This document shows positions 51,051 to 62,529 of a stretch of DNA of 64,000 nucleotides, one piece after another. Position 1 is the stretch's first letter, and each line of letters opens with the position of its first letter. The notes under the pieces were generated by a model, which did not search any database, was not told the DNA's origin, and saw only the letters and a program-made list of their open reading frames with translations. The position numbers and the translations under genes are program-made. Location: the NCBI GenBank assembly GCA_021018815.1, contig JAITYX010000016.1, forward strand, positions 7,703,001-7,767,000. The letters are read 5' to 3'. Source of the DNA: Talinum fruticosum (Eukaryota > Streptophyta > Magnoliopsida > Caryophyllales > Talinaceae).

Positions 51051-54000
51051 GAGACAAAATGCTAATGTTACCATTACAAAGCCTAGCCAATGAGTACAGA
51101 ACATCAGGCAACAGGTATTGCCAATTCCTACAGATAAAAAATTATAGAAAACATAGGAAACCTGATTTTGCCTAGAATCTATCAGAACTACGCACATTAT
51201 CCACTCATAGAAGCAACAGAAGTTAAGCCTACTTACTTGCACCACTTCTTGTGAGCAAAAGCTGCTAGCAATCCCAGATGTATAACCAACAGTGAAAGAG
51301 CAAATGGCTTCGACACAAAAATTGGCTCAGGAACAAATTTAAAATTGACGGACCTGAAAATGAAGGTAAGAGGATGATGGTGAGAATCATCACAAGTATA
51401 AAATCCAAACCAACCCAATCTATGACCAAAATATGTAAATTCAGGTGGATTCCGAATTGTATTCCTGCAAGGACTAAGATGCTCAACATGTAACTCAGGT
51501 AGACATTTGAAGAAACCAATTAATATGCTCTTTTAAGCAAACTGTGTTCAACATAGTCAGAAGTCTAAATAATAGAATTCAAGATAAAGAGAAAAAGTTA
51601 TGTTACCAAAAATGGATGAAAACGCGTCCAAGATTGAAGGCTCTGGATATGTAGGCTACTGGATATGATACTAAGAAAGGAAGGCCCAGCAGGACCTGCA
51701 TAAGCATTCATGAATTCCTTGGAGATATCAATGAACATTTCAAATGAATGCTCGTCACAACAGCACCAGAACTTGCAACCTTATCTAACTAAACAGAACA
51801 AGAACAAGTAGATGAATTTGGCCACAGATGTGGCCACAATAAAATCAGGCACCATGATGGATAATACATTATTAGTGTGAAAAAGGAATCAACCCAAAAG
51901 TCAAAGGCAACCAATTCAAGACAGCACCCCTTCCCCCCCAGGGCGAAAGAGAACCCACCAAATATAGCCACAGTACCCCAAAGGCATGATGTAAGCTTAG
52001 TTTAAAAAAGCTTAAGGCACACAAAAGCGCAAAGGGTCTTGGGGCCCAGGGAGCGGACTTTTTGTAACAAGGCACACTTACTAAAAAATGCTTGAAAATC
52101 ATTATTGAACAATATTTTTTGTTGAATATGCTAGATGATGACATCAAATAGGTAATTAGATATCATTGTAACTACGAAAAATACCACAATGAGCCTTAGA
52201 TTGTGATAACACAATGAATTCCCTATGATTTTCACTGAAAAAGCAAGCAAAAAAAGAAAAAAATAACACCAATTGAAAAAAGGTGCAACTAACCCACTTA
52301 CTCAAAATCTAACAAAGAAAGAGACAAAAGAAAGATAAGGGGAGGGGGAGAAAGGAAAATAGCAAAAAACAGAAAAAAGTCCATTGAGGCATGCGAGGCG
52401 CAATTGCGCGCTGGCTGAAGTGCAGAAGGTCAGAGGGCTTTTTGGAGAGGAGCTGGCTTCACCCCTTGCAAGGCGCAAGGGGTGGGCTTTGGGCTTTTGT
52501 GAGCCTAGGCACACCCTAGGCGCACTTTTTAAAGTAAGTTATTACTTATGACTATGCCAGTCTCTCTTGGATTATAGAAGGTGATCTAAAAGCGAGTTAA
52601 GAATGAACAAGATTTAAGTGTTTTGATGGTGTACAATAGTGTTGAAATAATTTAGAATGGTTCTAAAATAGTGAAGAACTTTTTGAATTATCACTAGGTT
52701 TGTTAAGATATTATTTTACAACTTTTCAAAAATTTTCCAAAAATCGCTAAAAACCCATGGACAATAATAGCCTTCATTTTTGGGCCGTAGAAGGAGTTAG
52801 ACCCCTACGCCTCTGAAACCCATCGGGACACTAACAGTATCCTCTTTATGAATTTAGAAGATCTTGATAATTACTACTTAGAACGTTGCCATCGACTTTT
52901 GGATCTTAAAAGGTAATCCAAAAGTAGTTAAGACTAAGCAAGACTTTAGTGTTTTGGTAGTGGTGGTGTGCGATGTTGTTGAAACGATTTAAAATGGGCT
53001 TAAAATAGCCAAGAACCTTTTAAATTATCATTAGGTTTGTTAAGATATTATTTGACAACTTTCCGAAAATTTCCCAAAAATTACAAAAAAACCATACATA
53101 ATAGCCTTAATTTTTCGGTCTTGGAAGGAATTGACCACTATGCCTCTGAAACCCCTTGGAACGTTAAGAATATTCTGTTTATGAATTTAGATAATCTTGA
53201 TGATTACTACTTATGATGTTATCATTGTCTTTTCGATCTTAAAAGGTGATTTCAAAGGAGCCAAGAATAAGTAAGATTTTAGTGTTTTGCTAGTGTACAA
53301 TGTTGTTGAAATGATTTAGAATGGGCCTAAAATATCCAAGAATCTTTTGAATTATCACTAGGTTTGTTTGACAACTTTCGAAAAATTTCCCAAATATAGC
53401 AAAAACCCATGGATAATAGCCTTTATTTTGGGGTCTTGGAAAAGTTGACCACTATGCCTCTAAAACCCTTTGGAACGTTAAAAGAATTCTCTTTATGAAT
53501 TTAGACGATTTTGATGATCACTATTTATGACTTTGCTATTGCTTTTGAATCTTAGAAGGTGATTCGATCGCACTCAAGAATGAGCAAACCAAGAATCTTT
53601 TGAATTATTACTCGGGTTTGTTAGGATATTATTTGACAACTTTTCGAAAATTTCCCAAAAATTGCAAAACATCATGGATAATAGCCTTCATTTTTTGGTC
53701 TTGGAAGAAGCTGACCACTACGCCTCGAAACCCCTTTAAACGTTACCAGTATCCTCATTATGAATTTAGATGATCCCGATGATTACTACTAATGACGTTT
53801 ACATTGTCTTTTAGATTTTAGAAGGTGAAAGCAGTCAAGAATTAGCAAGATTTTAGCGTTGATAGCAAGGAGCCTTATAAGTTATCACTAAGTTTGTTAA
53901 GATATTATTTAACAACTTTACCAAAATTTCCCAAAAATGCAAAAAACCATAGATAATAGCCTTCATTTGTGGGCCTTAGAAGGAGTTCCCCACATCTCTA

Positions 54001-54943
54001 AAACCCCTTGGGACGTTAACAATGTTCTCTTTATAAATTTAGATGATCTTGATGATTATTACTTATGACGTTGCCATTGTGTTTTGGATCTTAGAAGGTC
54101 GTCCGAAAGTAGTCAAGAATGAGCAAGATTTTAGCGTTTTGATGGTGCACAACGCTATTGAAATGATTTAGAATGGGCCTAAAATAGCCAAGAACCTATT
54201 AAATTATCACTAGGTTTGTTAAAATATTATTTGACAATTTTCCGAAAATTTCCCGAAAATTGCGAAAAAACTATGGATAATAGCCTTCATTTTTTGGGTC
54301 ACGGAACGAGTTGACCATTATGCCTCCGAAACACCTTGGGACATTATCAGTATTCTCTTTATGAATTTAGATAACCTTGATAATTACTACTTATGACCTT
54401 GCCATTATCTTTTGGATCTTAAAAAGTGATCCCAAAGCAACCAAGAATGAGGAAGATTTTAGTATTTTCGTGGTGTACAATGCTGTTGAAATGATTTAAA
54501 ATTGGCCTAAAATAGCCAAGAACCTTTTGAATTATCACTAGATTTATTAAGATATTATTTTACAACTTTTCGAAAATTTTCCAAATTGCAAAAACCATTA
54601 ATAATATCCTTCATTTTTTGCTCTTGGAAGGAGTTGACCACTACGCCTCTGAAACCCCCGGGACATTAAGGGTAATCTCCTTATGAATTTAGATGATCTT
54701 GATGATTACTACTTAGGCCCCGTTTGGTATGCAAAGCTGGAATGGAATGATACCGAGGGATTAGGTATGAAACTTAAATATTCTCTTCAAGTGTTTGGTA
54801 AAGAACAGGAATGGAATCAAGCTCCAATTCTTATTGTTTGGTTGTTAATCATGGGATAAAATTAAAATTGTTTTATTTTTTAAATTATTTTATATCATTG
54901 TAAATTATTATTATTATTAAATATTATTATTATTATTAATAAA

Positions 54944-55022
<79 letters not shown>

Positions 55023-55279
55023 TTGATTCAATAAAAGTTGAAGCTCGTTAGCATATTTGTCGATATTGAGTCTTATATTTATTTAATTTTTTTAATTAAC
55101 TATCTTGCAATTTTTTCAATAATTAACAAATTTTATTTATAATTTTTAGTAAACCTATTTTCAAACTGTAATGTTCTATCAAACAATATGAAAAAAATTA
55201 TATATAATAAATAAATAATAAAAAAAACAATAACAAAAAAATACCCCAACCTAATAACAAAAATAATAACAATAACCAA

Positions 55280-55323
<44 letters not shown>

Positions 55324-55348
55324 GAATAATAACAACAACAACAACAAC

Positions 55349-55380
<32 letters not shown>

Positions 55381-58006
55381 TATAGCAAATAGACTAATTT
55401 TTCTTTTTTTTTAATAATTATAAACCGATCCCCGAGGGATTGAGAATTGATTCCCCTCCTATTTGGGGGATTCAAATTCCCTTGTCTTGAGGGGAACTTG
55501 AAACCTGTAAATTTCAAGTTCCACCTTCAAAATAACCAACCAAACAAATGAAAAAGGAACTTGAAACTAGAGGAATCAAGTTTCATTCCAGCTTTGCCCA
55601 ACCAAACGGAGCCTTAGACCACTATGTCTCTGAACCCCCTTGGGATGTTAGCACCATCCTCTTTATAAATTTAGATGATCTTCATGATTACTACTCTTAG
55701 TTTAAAAAGCTCAAGGCGCACACAAGTGCAAAGGGGCCTAAGGTGGAACGAGGTGCACTTACTAAAAAATGCTTGAAAATCATTACCACGCAGTATGTTT
55801 TTGTCGAATATGCTAGATGATGACATCAAATAATTAATTAGATATCATTGTAACTACGAAAAATACCACAAAGAGCCTTAGATAGTAATAACACAATGAA
55901 TTCACTACGATTTTCACTGAAAAAGCAAGAAAAAAAGAAAAAAATAGCACCAATTGAAAAAAAGGTGCAACTAACCCACTTACTCACAATATAACAAAGA
56001 CAAAGACAAAAGAAAGAGAAGGGGGAGGGGAAGACAGGAAAATAGCAAAAAACGAAAAAAGCCCATTGAGGCACGCAAGGTGAACGAGGCACAACTGCGC
56101 TGGCTGAGGCGCAGACTGAGGCGCGTGGAGGGCTTTATGGAGGGGTTAGGCTTCACCCCTTGCAAAGCGCAAGGGGGTGGGCTTTGGGCTTTTGTGAGCC
56201 TAGGCGAGCCCTAGGAGCCCTTTTTTAAACTAAGGTTGTAAGATTGTGTAGAAAAATCTGGATGACCAATGAAAACTCTTATGTATCCAGAACAAGCCAA
56301 TAGTTATTAGGATAGGACATGCACCTGAACTATTGCAGCTCCTCCAAGAGCCACTATTGTTCCACTAATATCCATAGCCTGGAACAGAAAACAGTTTCTT
56401 AAATATTCTTAGCATAATAATTTATAGAACCTTAAAAATAAAAAACTTGTCTAGTTGTCTACCTTCAACATGAGGAGTAGCAGCGGTGGGGCATAAAGGA
56501 GCACATTCATTTTTATCGAAACAGCCAAGCTGTATAAATACAGAAAGCATTGTGAATGTAATCTTCTCAAATGCAAAAGGCCAACATAAAAATTTTCAAA
56601 TTCCAAACAATACCTGAATATTATCAAACCCAAATACCACCTCTGATAAAGAAGAGTCGCAAGAGCAGCATGGAGAAGTGTCATAGCAACACAATCATTA
56701 AATAAACGAAGCACAAATATAGAATGCACCCTCTTCGACAAACAGAGCAAGCTTAGTGCCCACCATGGAAGCTGCAAAGAAACAGCCAGGCGGAGGATGT
56801 TTTATAAACCAAACTTTATACAGTTAACAGCCTACTGTGCAAAATTAAAGGTGTATAATGATTTCTGAGGCTTATAGTTAGAAACTACAAGATGGGGAGG
56901 CTTCATACCACATCAGCCTTCAGGTAGATGAATAATACAATTGCAAGGTTAACAATGTACAGAATGCCAAACAAAATCTGCAAAACATAGAAGCGAGTTC
57001 ATGTGAGCAAATATTATCCACCATCACCAAACAAGAGACAGATTCAGTTCAGAAGTTCTCTTTTTTTCTTTTTTTTTTTGTTTTTGAGGGGAGGGGGACA
57101 GGGGCTAACAAACAATGTAATCTTTTCAACTTTCACCATGGTGTGAATGGAGTAAAAATTGGCCTCGATAATTCAAACAATCCTCTTTTGCAACTCAAAT
57201 AATACCACCACACAGTAAAATGTACTCAAGCTCACAATTATAAGCTTTGAACTCTTGCTTATAACGAAGCTATACGTAGACGTATTATCTTGCTCCTTCA
57301 CAGGAATCAGAAACAAGATAACGTAATCTTAAATAACAATCCAAATAACCAAAAACTGCAACTCAAGATTATACAAGCACAAACCATAAAAAAAAAAAAA
57401 AGGAAAAACACTAAACCTGAACTTTCCATAAGATCATTATGTAGGAGAGACAGGATGAGTACCTGAGCAGGATGGACTCCCCCAGTGACATACTGAATAG
57501 CCGAGTATACATACAGAAAACCAGCTGGATAAACCAGAGGCCCAGTATCACCTTTCAGATTACTGTAGTCTCTCTCCCCGTCAAGAAACCCAGTTACCTA
57601 ATCTTATTCACAGTACAAGTTAGTAAAGCAATAGCTACCCAGAAAAAAATAGTGCACGAATGAATTACTCAAAACAATGTCACCAATGCTTTAACATACA
57701 CACCTGTGACATGTAAGCATCCCAATCTATTTTTGTGTCTGACAACCAAACAAATCAAATATTTTAGAACCCTCAGCTGCAGCTTGACAAGATAATGAAC
57801 TAGCAAGAGAGGGGGAGAGAGAGAGAGAGAGAGAGCACTCCATGGTGGATCTTACATGGAACACGGGCAATGATAAGGAAGACGAGAATCGAATCGAAAA
57901 CAAGAAGGGCACAAGAGAAGGCAACAGCTAGATTTCTATCAGATCCCATGAATGAAGTTTTCGACATTTTGGCCAGCTTGCAATTAGTCACAGAATCGAC
58001 CGCCAT
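49644..58006 (-). CDS. ALG3: ALG3: dolichyl-P-Man:Man5GlcNAc2-PP-dolichol alpha-1,3-mannosyltransferase
   Basis: ER-membrane GT58 enzyme that adds the first dolichol-phosphate-mannose-derived mannose to the lipid-linked N-glycan precursor. Thirteen exons on the minus strand: 57856-58006, 57704-57738, 57463-57597, 56909-56977, 56614-56771, 56463-56529, 56325-56378, 51607-51695, 51237-51353, 50284-50399, 50057-50135, 49907-49963 and 49644-49812. All are GT-AG and sum to 1296 bp (431 residues; Arabidopsis ALG3 about 438). Conserved blocks are [118 protein letters not shown] and [14 protein letters not shown]. It has multiple membrane segments and ends SSKKKEK, an ER-retention-like lysine tail. 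No frameshift. Intron 7 (51696-56324) is a transposon and satellite trap. Confidence 0.97.
50997..51047. repeat. (TA)n microsatellite in ALG3 intron 9
   Basis: About 25 uninterrupted AT units between exons 9 and 10 of ALG3. Confidence 0.95.
51996..52538. mobile_element. 540-bp repeat element, copy A, in ALG3 intron 7
   Basis: Starts CTTAGTTTAAAAAAGC and ends with the inverse (CTTACTTTAAAAAG read inward). Contains GGCGCA/AAGGCGCAAGG words, a TGCTAGATGATGACATCA block and a GC-rich AGGC(A/G)C 3' part. A second copy with the same ends lies at 55696-56234. No transposase and no clear target duplication. Class uncertain; a TIR DNA transposon is my best reading. Confidence 0.6.
52539..55695 (+). 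repeat. Satellite array, unit about 320 bp, in ALG3 intron 7 (interrupted by a MITE)
   Basis: About seven degenerate head-to-tail units. The phrase GAATTTAGATGATCTTGATG, or close variants, recurs near 52851, 53182, 53491, 53762, 54041, 54363, 54685 and 55665. Each is followed by TTGGATCTTA(A/G)AAGG, AATGGG(C/G)(C/T)TAAAATA, TTATCACTAGGTTTGTTAAG, TCCGAAAATTTCCC and TTGACCACTATGCCTCTGAA. The array is bounded on both sides by copies of the 540-bp element and is split by the Tourist-like MITE. No coding capacity. Confidence 0.9.
54716..55613. mobile_element. Tourist/PIF-Harbinger-like MITE inside the satellite
   Basis: The ends read inward as GGCCCCGTTTGGTATGCAAA and GGCTCCGTTTGGTTGGGCAA, flanked by TTA on both sides (54713-54715 and 55614-55616), which is diagnostic of PIF/Harbinger. 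Both subterminal regions have AAAGCTGGAATG. The 898-bp interior holds (TTA)n, (CAT)n and (AAT)n microsatellites (about 54905-55022 and 55279-55382). Confidence 0.9.
55696..56234. mobile_element. 540-bp repeat element, copy B, in ALG3 intron 7
   Basis: Same ends and internal order as 51996-52538, in the same orientation: CTTAGTTTAAAAAGC at the start and CTAAG at the end, with TGCTAGATGATGACATCA and CAAGGGGGTGGGC-like blocks between. Together the two copies bracket the satellite. Confidence 0.6.
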
Positions 58007-59100
58007 GGATTTCCTTTCTCAAGGTTTAAGCTAGTTAACTCTGTTTCACAATCATAGATCCTAAATTCTCAACTTCCAGCACTGTTGTAGCAGCATTGGT
58101 TTAAACTGGCCTGAAAATAGCAAATTTTGATGTCAATTATCAGCAATTAGATACCCTAATTACCAAAATTGAATACCCACTAACCAGTATCATGCAATTT
58201 TTAGTTTTTTTAAAGGGATATAGTAAGGAAATTCGATCGGAAAGATCCAGTGACACAAAGCAAAACACAATCAGAAATAGAGGAACCCCAGTAAAATTGA
58301 TTGAAGGAAATGACATCACATTAAAAAAATTAAGCAATTGGCTCATATGAATCATTAAAAAGGAGAACAAACAAACCAGAAAAATGGGATAGAAATCTCA
58401 ACTACAAAGCATATTCTGCTTAGGGATGAAGAAGAAGCAACAATTCGATCAGTAACAACAAGCAGACGATAAAGGGTGTTTTTTTGTAGGCGAGAGACTG
58501 AAAACCTGTGAAAAGTATTCCCGCCGATCAAGCATAGAAACCTTAAAACCCTCAATCGGGACTCTGTCCTCTCCCCCACCCATCCCCTCTTTCTTTCCTT
58601 TTTTTTTTTTTTTTTTGCAACTTTGATGAGCACTAAAATATTTTCTTAAAAGAATATTTTCAATACTTTATCTAAGTATTCATACTATAAATAACCAACA
58701 TAAGTTGATTTAAGTAGTTGATATTTTTAAAAAAAAGGGTAAATTATGTAAGAAACCTTAAACAGTCTTAATTAATACCTGTTCGTTTTAAATTAGGTAT
58801 CGAGTTCGAATCTTGTAAATGGAAATACTTGTTTCTTTATTTACTAAAATAGCTTGACTTTGATAAATGAAGGCTCAAAGACCAAAAAAATTACAAATAA
58901 TGATTAGTTAAGGAACTCACCTCATTTCCTTCCCCACCCCACGTTCGATCCAGGGGGCATAATTTCCTGGAAATTATATGGGAGGAAATATGATGGCTTT
59001 GACACCCCTCCCCCTTCCCCGGGCCCATCTAAACCTTCTGAATTTTCCCTGAGATAGGGGCCCAGAAGGTGGCCCACTTACCATATATATATATATATAT
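58007..59100. other. Upstream region of ALG3
   Basis: Probable 5' leader with an intron (a donor-like GTTTTCAGTC zone near 58495 on the minus strand is weak), then AT-rich DNA. 58930-59070 is GC-richer with CCCACC/GGGCCC words and may be a transposon remnant. It ends in an (AT)n tract at 59082-59100. Confidence 0.35.
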
Positions 59101-60053
59101 GGGAGGGTTCAAATGAGCCCTCCACTTTAGGTGAGCTCATCCATTAGGTGAGCACTTGTATTACAAGAACGTTCAATTTCAATCTAACGGTGGTCAATTA
59201 AAGGCGTGAATTTAAGTTAAAAAAAGAAAAAAAGAAAACTAAAATTTGTATTAGTGGGGGTTTCGAATCTCACATTCATTTTGCCTTCTACTCCCACGCT
59301 ACTCTTCTCTCTCTCGCTCTCGCTCCCTCACAGTTCCATCGCCGGAAAAATATTACCGGTGGCCTAGCCGGAAGAGTTAGTTACTCTCCCTCTACCCTCC
59401 CTCTCGCTGCTTTAACTCTCACTCTCATCGCTCTCCCTCGTCTTACTCTCACGGTTGGCGATTCTGCCCCGCTCCTTCCCCTCTCACTGCAGCCTCCAGA
59501 TCTGAACTTGCGCTCTCTCTCTCTCCTTGTCTCCTCTCTCCCTCCCTCTGTCTTGCACGGCCAAGCACCGAAGGTTTTCGTGGTCTTTAAAAACGCCCAG
59601 ATTCAAGCCTTCATCGCATCTAGGCAAGGCATTCATCGCCAACTTGGACGAGAACAAGATGAACTAACGATGGGCATCACATCTAGGCATTGCATCTGTG
59701 GTAAGCTCTCTAACTTTATGATTTGCTATATTGCTATCGTTACTAGTAATTTGTAATTGAATCTCCCTAATTTCCTAATTCTTGGAATTGAGTAACTTAA
59801 TTGTCCATGTAGTGAATAAGATTTGGGCTTTTGTTAAATTTGTAATAGAAATTGTCATTGAATTAGGTAATGATGTTTGGGGGTTTAAACTGAACTGAAA
59901 TTGGGTTTTCTGCTGGTTGACTGAATGGAGTTTGATCTAAAATTGGTATATTGCTATATTGCTGTAATGGAGTTTGATTGAATGGAGTTTGAGAATCAAT
60001 ATTGTTATATTGCTAATAGGTTACATATTGCTTGCCTAGATATGAAATTGCTC

Positions 60054-60146
60054 AATATTGATTCCCAGAATAAGAGATATTGAGCAATGATTCTCTTATT
60101 CTGGGAAATGTAATAAATGATTCTCTTATTCTGGGAATCAATATTG
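60054..60146. repeat. Hairpin with a duplicated arm
   Basis: TATTGATTCCCAGAATAAGA is followed by two copies of its reverse complement (TCTTATTCTGGGAA), the second extended to ATCAATA. The sequence can therefore form either of two competing stem-loops. It lies inside the Pack-MULE-like element. Confidence 0.8.
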
Positions 60147-60282
60147 AGAAATTTCATAGCTAGGAGAGCAATTTTGATATGGTTCAACTTGTTTGAGAAG
60201 ATTTATAACTGAACTTGGTCATATTTTACCATAGAGGTTGAGCTTGGTCATATTTTAGGAGTCTTTTTATCAGCTTCTTCAG

Positions 60283-60354
60283 AGCCTATTAGCTCAATTG
60301 GTAGAGCAATTGTGTTTTGACACAAAAGATGTGGGTTCAAATCTCACATAGGCT
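60283..60354 (+). tRNA. tRNA-like sequence 1 (probably not functional)
   Basis: A cloverleaf can be drawn: acceptor AGCCTAT / ATAGGCT, D arm GCTC / GAGC with AATTGGTA loop, anticodon stem TTGTG / CACAA with only six loop bases, and T arm GTGGG TTCAAAT CTCAC. Box A (TAGCTCAATTGG) and box B (GGTTCAAATCT) promoter words are present. The six-base anticodon loop argues against a working tRNA unless a T is missing from the TTTT run. Confidence 0.5.
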
Positions 60355-60614
60355 ACGATTCAATATTATGTGTGTTTGTATGCAGGAAGTAGCTTTCAAC
60401 TTGTATAACTTCAATTAATGCTTTGTCCACTTGCACTTGAATGTTAATCTTGCAATGCTTGGGATATTCAGTTCTGAGAATAAAGATTCTTACGTGTGAA
60501 CTTCAGGCACAATTTAGAATTTACCAATCTGCAAGTAGCATTATTCTCAGTTTTGCATTACAATAACTCAGCTTAGTTTTCCTTGCTAATTTTTTTTTGG
60601 CAAGCTCGAATTAG

Positions 60615-61272
60615 CTATAACATTGACTGTATTATTCATGGGGATGACCCCGTCTTCCTCCTGATGACACTGATGCTTATGCTCTTGCTAAAAGAGCAGG
60701 TCATTTTAAACAGATCAAACGTACGGAGGGTGTGTCCACTACAGACATGGTAGTAACTTTGTCTTAAAATTTTATTGAAGTTGTATGTATCTAGATGTTC
60801 AAATATTATATTTCTTGGAAATTCTGCATACAGTCTAAAATAACTTGTCAATCATTTGAATTCTTGTTGATTTATCAAGTATCCAACATGGGTGATTGAG
60901 GTCAAATCCCAAACACTAACTAATCCCCTGTCCCCCCTCTCTCTCACACACACACACACACACAAAAGTGCGCATGTGTACACATGCATATGTTTATGCC
61001 TGGTGTTCATGAGATCGTTTGGGTCTCCTTTGGAAACAAACTGGAAAGTTGATAAATGTTGAAAGTTTCTATCTGTACCTTGTGATCAGTGAATATGCTT
61101 TCTAAGACATATTTGGTTCTACCATATGCAGGTCGTATGCTTCTCTGTGTTAGAGAAAGATCCCTTGTTGACAGCCCTAATCATTCATCACTTCAAAGGC
61201 AGTTCAGCCGTGGACATAGCCAAAAGGTGGATGCTGGTGCATCTACCGGTGGAACTCGTATACAAAAGAATG
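60615..61272 (+). pseudogene. Captured fragment of ethanolamine-phosphate cytidylyltransferase (PECT1)
   Basis: Two exon pieces of the phosphatidylethanolamine-pathway enzyme. Piece 1 (60615-60753) reads IIHGDDPV, then after a one-base gap at 60660-60661 TDAYALAKRAGHFKQIKRTE and GVSTTDM. Piece 2 (61132-61272) reads GRMLLCVRERSLVDSP, SSLQRQFSRGHSQK and GASTGGTR and ends at a GTAAGC donor. This order and wording match plant PECT1, from memory. The intron between them is kept, so the capture was at DNA level. Both catalytic nucleotidyltransferase motifs (HxGH and the C-terminal repeat) are absent, so no enzyme can be made. Confidence 0.85.
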
Positions 61273-61598
61273 GTAAGCTCATTATTCCATTTGTACTAGT
61301 TTCATTATTGAATCATGTTGACTTTTGCATGTAATTTCTCTAAAAGGAAGAATACCCTAGGAGCGTATTTAATCACACTAGCAATTGGCTCACATTTTGT
61401 CATGTACATTGCAAGATGCCGTAGCAAGACTCAATGAAGCTTCAACTCAAAAACTAAGTCAATGAGAAGTTGGTTTTTTGCCTTTAGAAGGGGAAGTTAT
61501 AGCCTCAAACACTAGCATGTTTTTATCTTTAAGAATTCCATCTCCTAAGTTATAACCTCAAAAACCAACTGACTCAAGCACTGGATTATTCCATAGCA

Positions 61599-61669
61599 AG
61601 CCTATGTGGGATTTGAACCCACATCTCCATGTATCAGCACACGTAGCTCTACCGTTGAGCTAATAGGCT
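61599..61669 (-). tRNA. tRNA-like sequence 2, inverted relative to the first
   Basis: On the minus strand: acceptor AGCCTAT / ATAGGCT, D arm GCTC / GAGC with AACGGTA loop, anticodon stem CGTGT / ACATG with a six-base loop GCTGAT, and T arm GTGGG TTCAAAT CCCAC. It shares the acceptor and T arm with sequence 1 but has a different anticodon arm. It faces the first copy across the Pack-MULE-like element. Confidence 0.5.
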
Positions 61670-62529
61670 GGTAAGAGTATTATCAAATTGTCCTGTATAG
61701 TTCAAGCAATACAATGAGCATAACCCTCATTTAGAACAGAAAAAAGATCATAACTTACAATATAATAACTCAAGAAATCTAATTAAGTGCTGCAACTTTA
61801 CAAAAGTCTGACAATTGAATCCCAATGCCTTCAATTAGAGACACAGAGAGTGAATTGGGGGAGGGGGCAGGGAGATCGACAGAGGGCCACAGAGAGAGAA
61901 ACCACAGACAACATCGATTATACAAAACCCAAATTAGCGCAACCAAACCCAAACTAATTGTCCCAAATTAGCGCAATCAAACTCATCAGATGGAAAGGAA
62001 AAATAAAGTATGAATTATATAAAAACCCTAGATCTGATTTTTGAGGAGTAAGAAGAAAGACACAACGAACCTGATTTTTGGGGAGTAACCAAACGCGCTT
62101 GGACTGAGGAGGACGGCAGCTATAAGCCGGCGAACCGAATGAGAAGATATATATCGCCGGCCGTGAGAGTGAGAAGAGGGAGCGCGATGAGAGCTAGAGT
62201 GAGAGCAGCGACAGCGACGAGAGGGACAGAAGAGGGAGACCGATGGTGATGACCGGCGGCGGGAGAACAGCTGGAGGCTGCCGGTGTGAAGGGAGATGCT
62301 CCGACGAGAGAGTGAGAGAGTGAGAGAGAGAGAGTAGGAGGAGGAGGAGAGGTGAGATGAGAGGACGAAGAGAGCTGAGAAACCGCAGAGCAGAAGGGGG
62401 TTTCCGACCCCTTCCAAGCTTTTTGTGTTTTTTATTTTTTAAAATTAAAAAATTCTCTTTTAATCTAAACCCTCAATTTTTTGTTAAATGATTTAAACTA
62501 GTCGGGGGAGGGCTCACTTGAACCCTCCC

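Larger units (their letters stand above)
59101..62529 (+). mobile_element. Pack-MULE-like / foldback element carrying gene fragments
   Basis: The ends read inward as GGGAGGGTTCAAATGAGCCC and GGGAGGGTTCAAGTGAGCCC. Homology continues into the arms: both contain a CT-rich block, then CGCTCTCCCTCGTCTTACTC-like and CTCACGG(T/C)(T/C)GGCGAT sequence (59430-59465 and the reverse complement of about 62140-62190), so the inverted arms are several hundred bp long. Flanks are AT-rich (TATATATAT versus TAAATATAA), compatible with a decayed 9-bp target duplication. No transposase. Inside are exons of a cytidylyltransferase gene and, in each arm, a tRNA-like sequence in opposite orientation. Length 3429 bp. 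Confidence 0.65.

Noticed and set aside
52302..52514. Short hydrophobic protein in ALG3 intron 7 (similar one at 55838-56092)
   Set aside because: Both are frames through the two copies of the 540-bp repeat element; no start context, domain or conservation of frame between copies.
55251..55517. Tyrosine-rich frame
   Set aside because: Translation of an (AAT)n microsatellite inside the Tourist-like MITE.
51996..56234. LTR retrotransposon with the two 540-bp elements as LTRs
   Set aside because: The ends are not TG...CA, there is no primer-binding site or polypurine tract next to them, each copy has its own inverted ends, and the interior is satellite DNA. Not excluded entirely, but not supported.
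60283..60354. Functional nuclear tRNA gene
   Set aside because: The anticodon loop has six bases and the sequence is inside a transposon with a mutated sister copy in opposite orientation.
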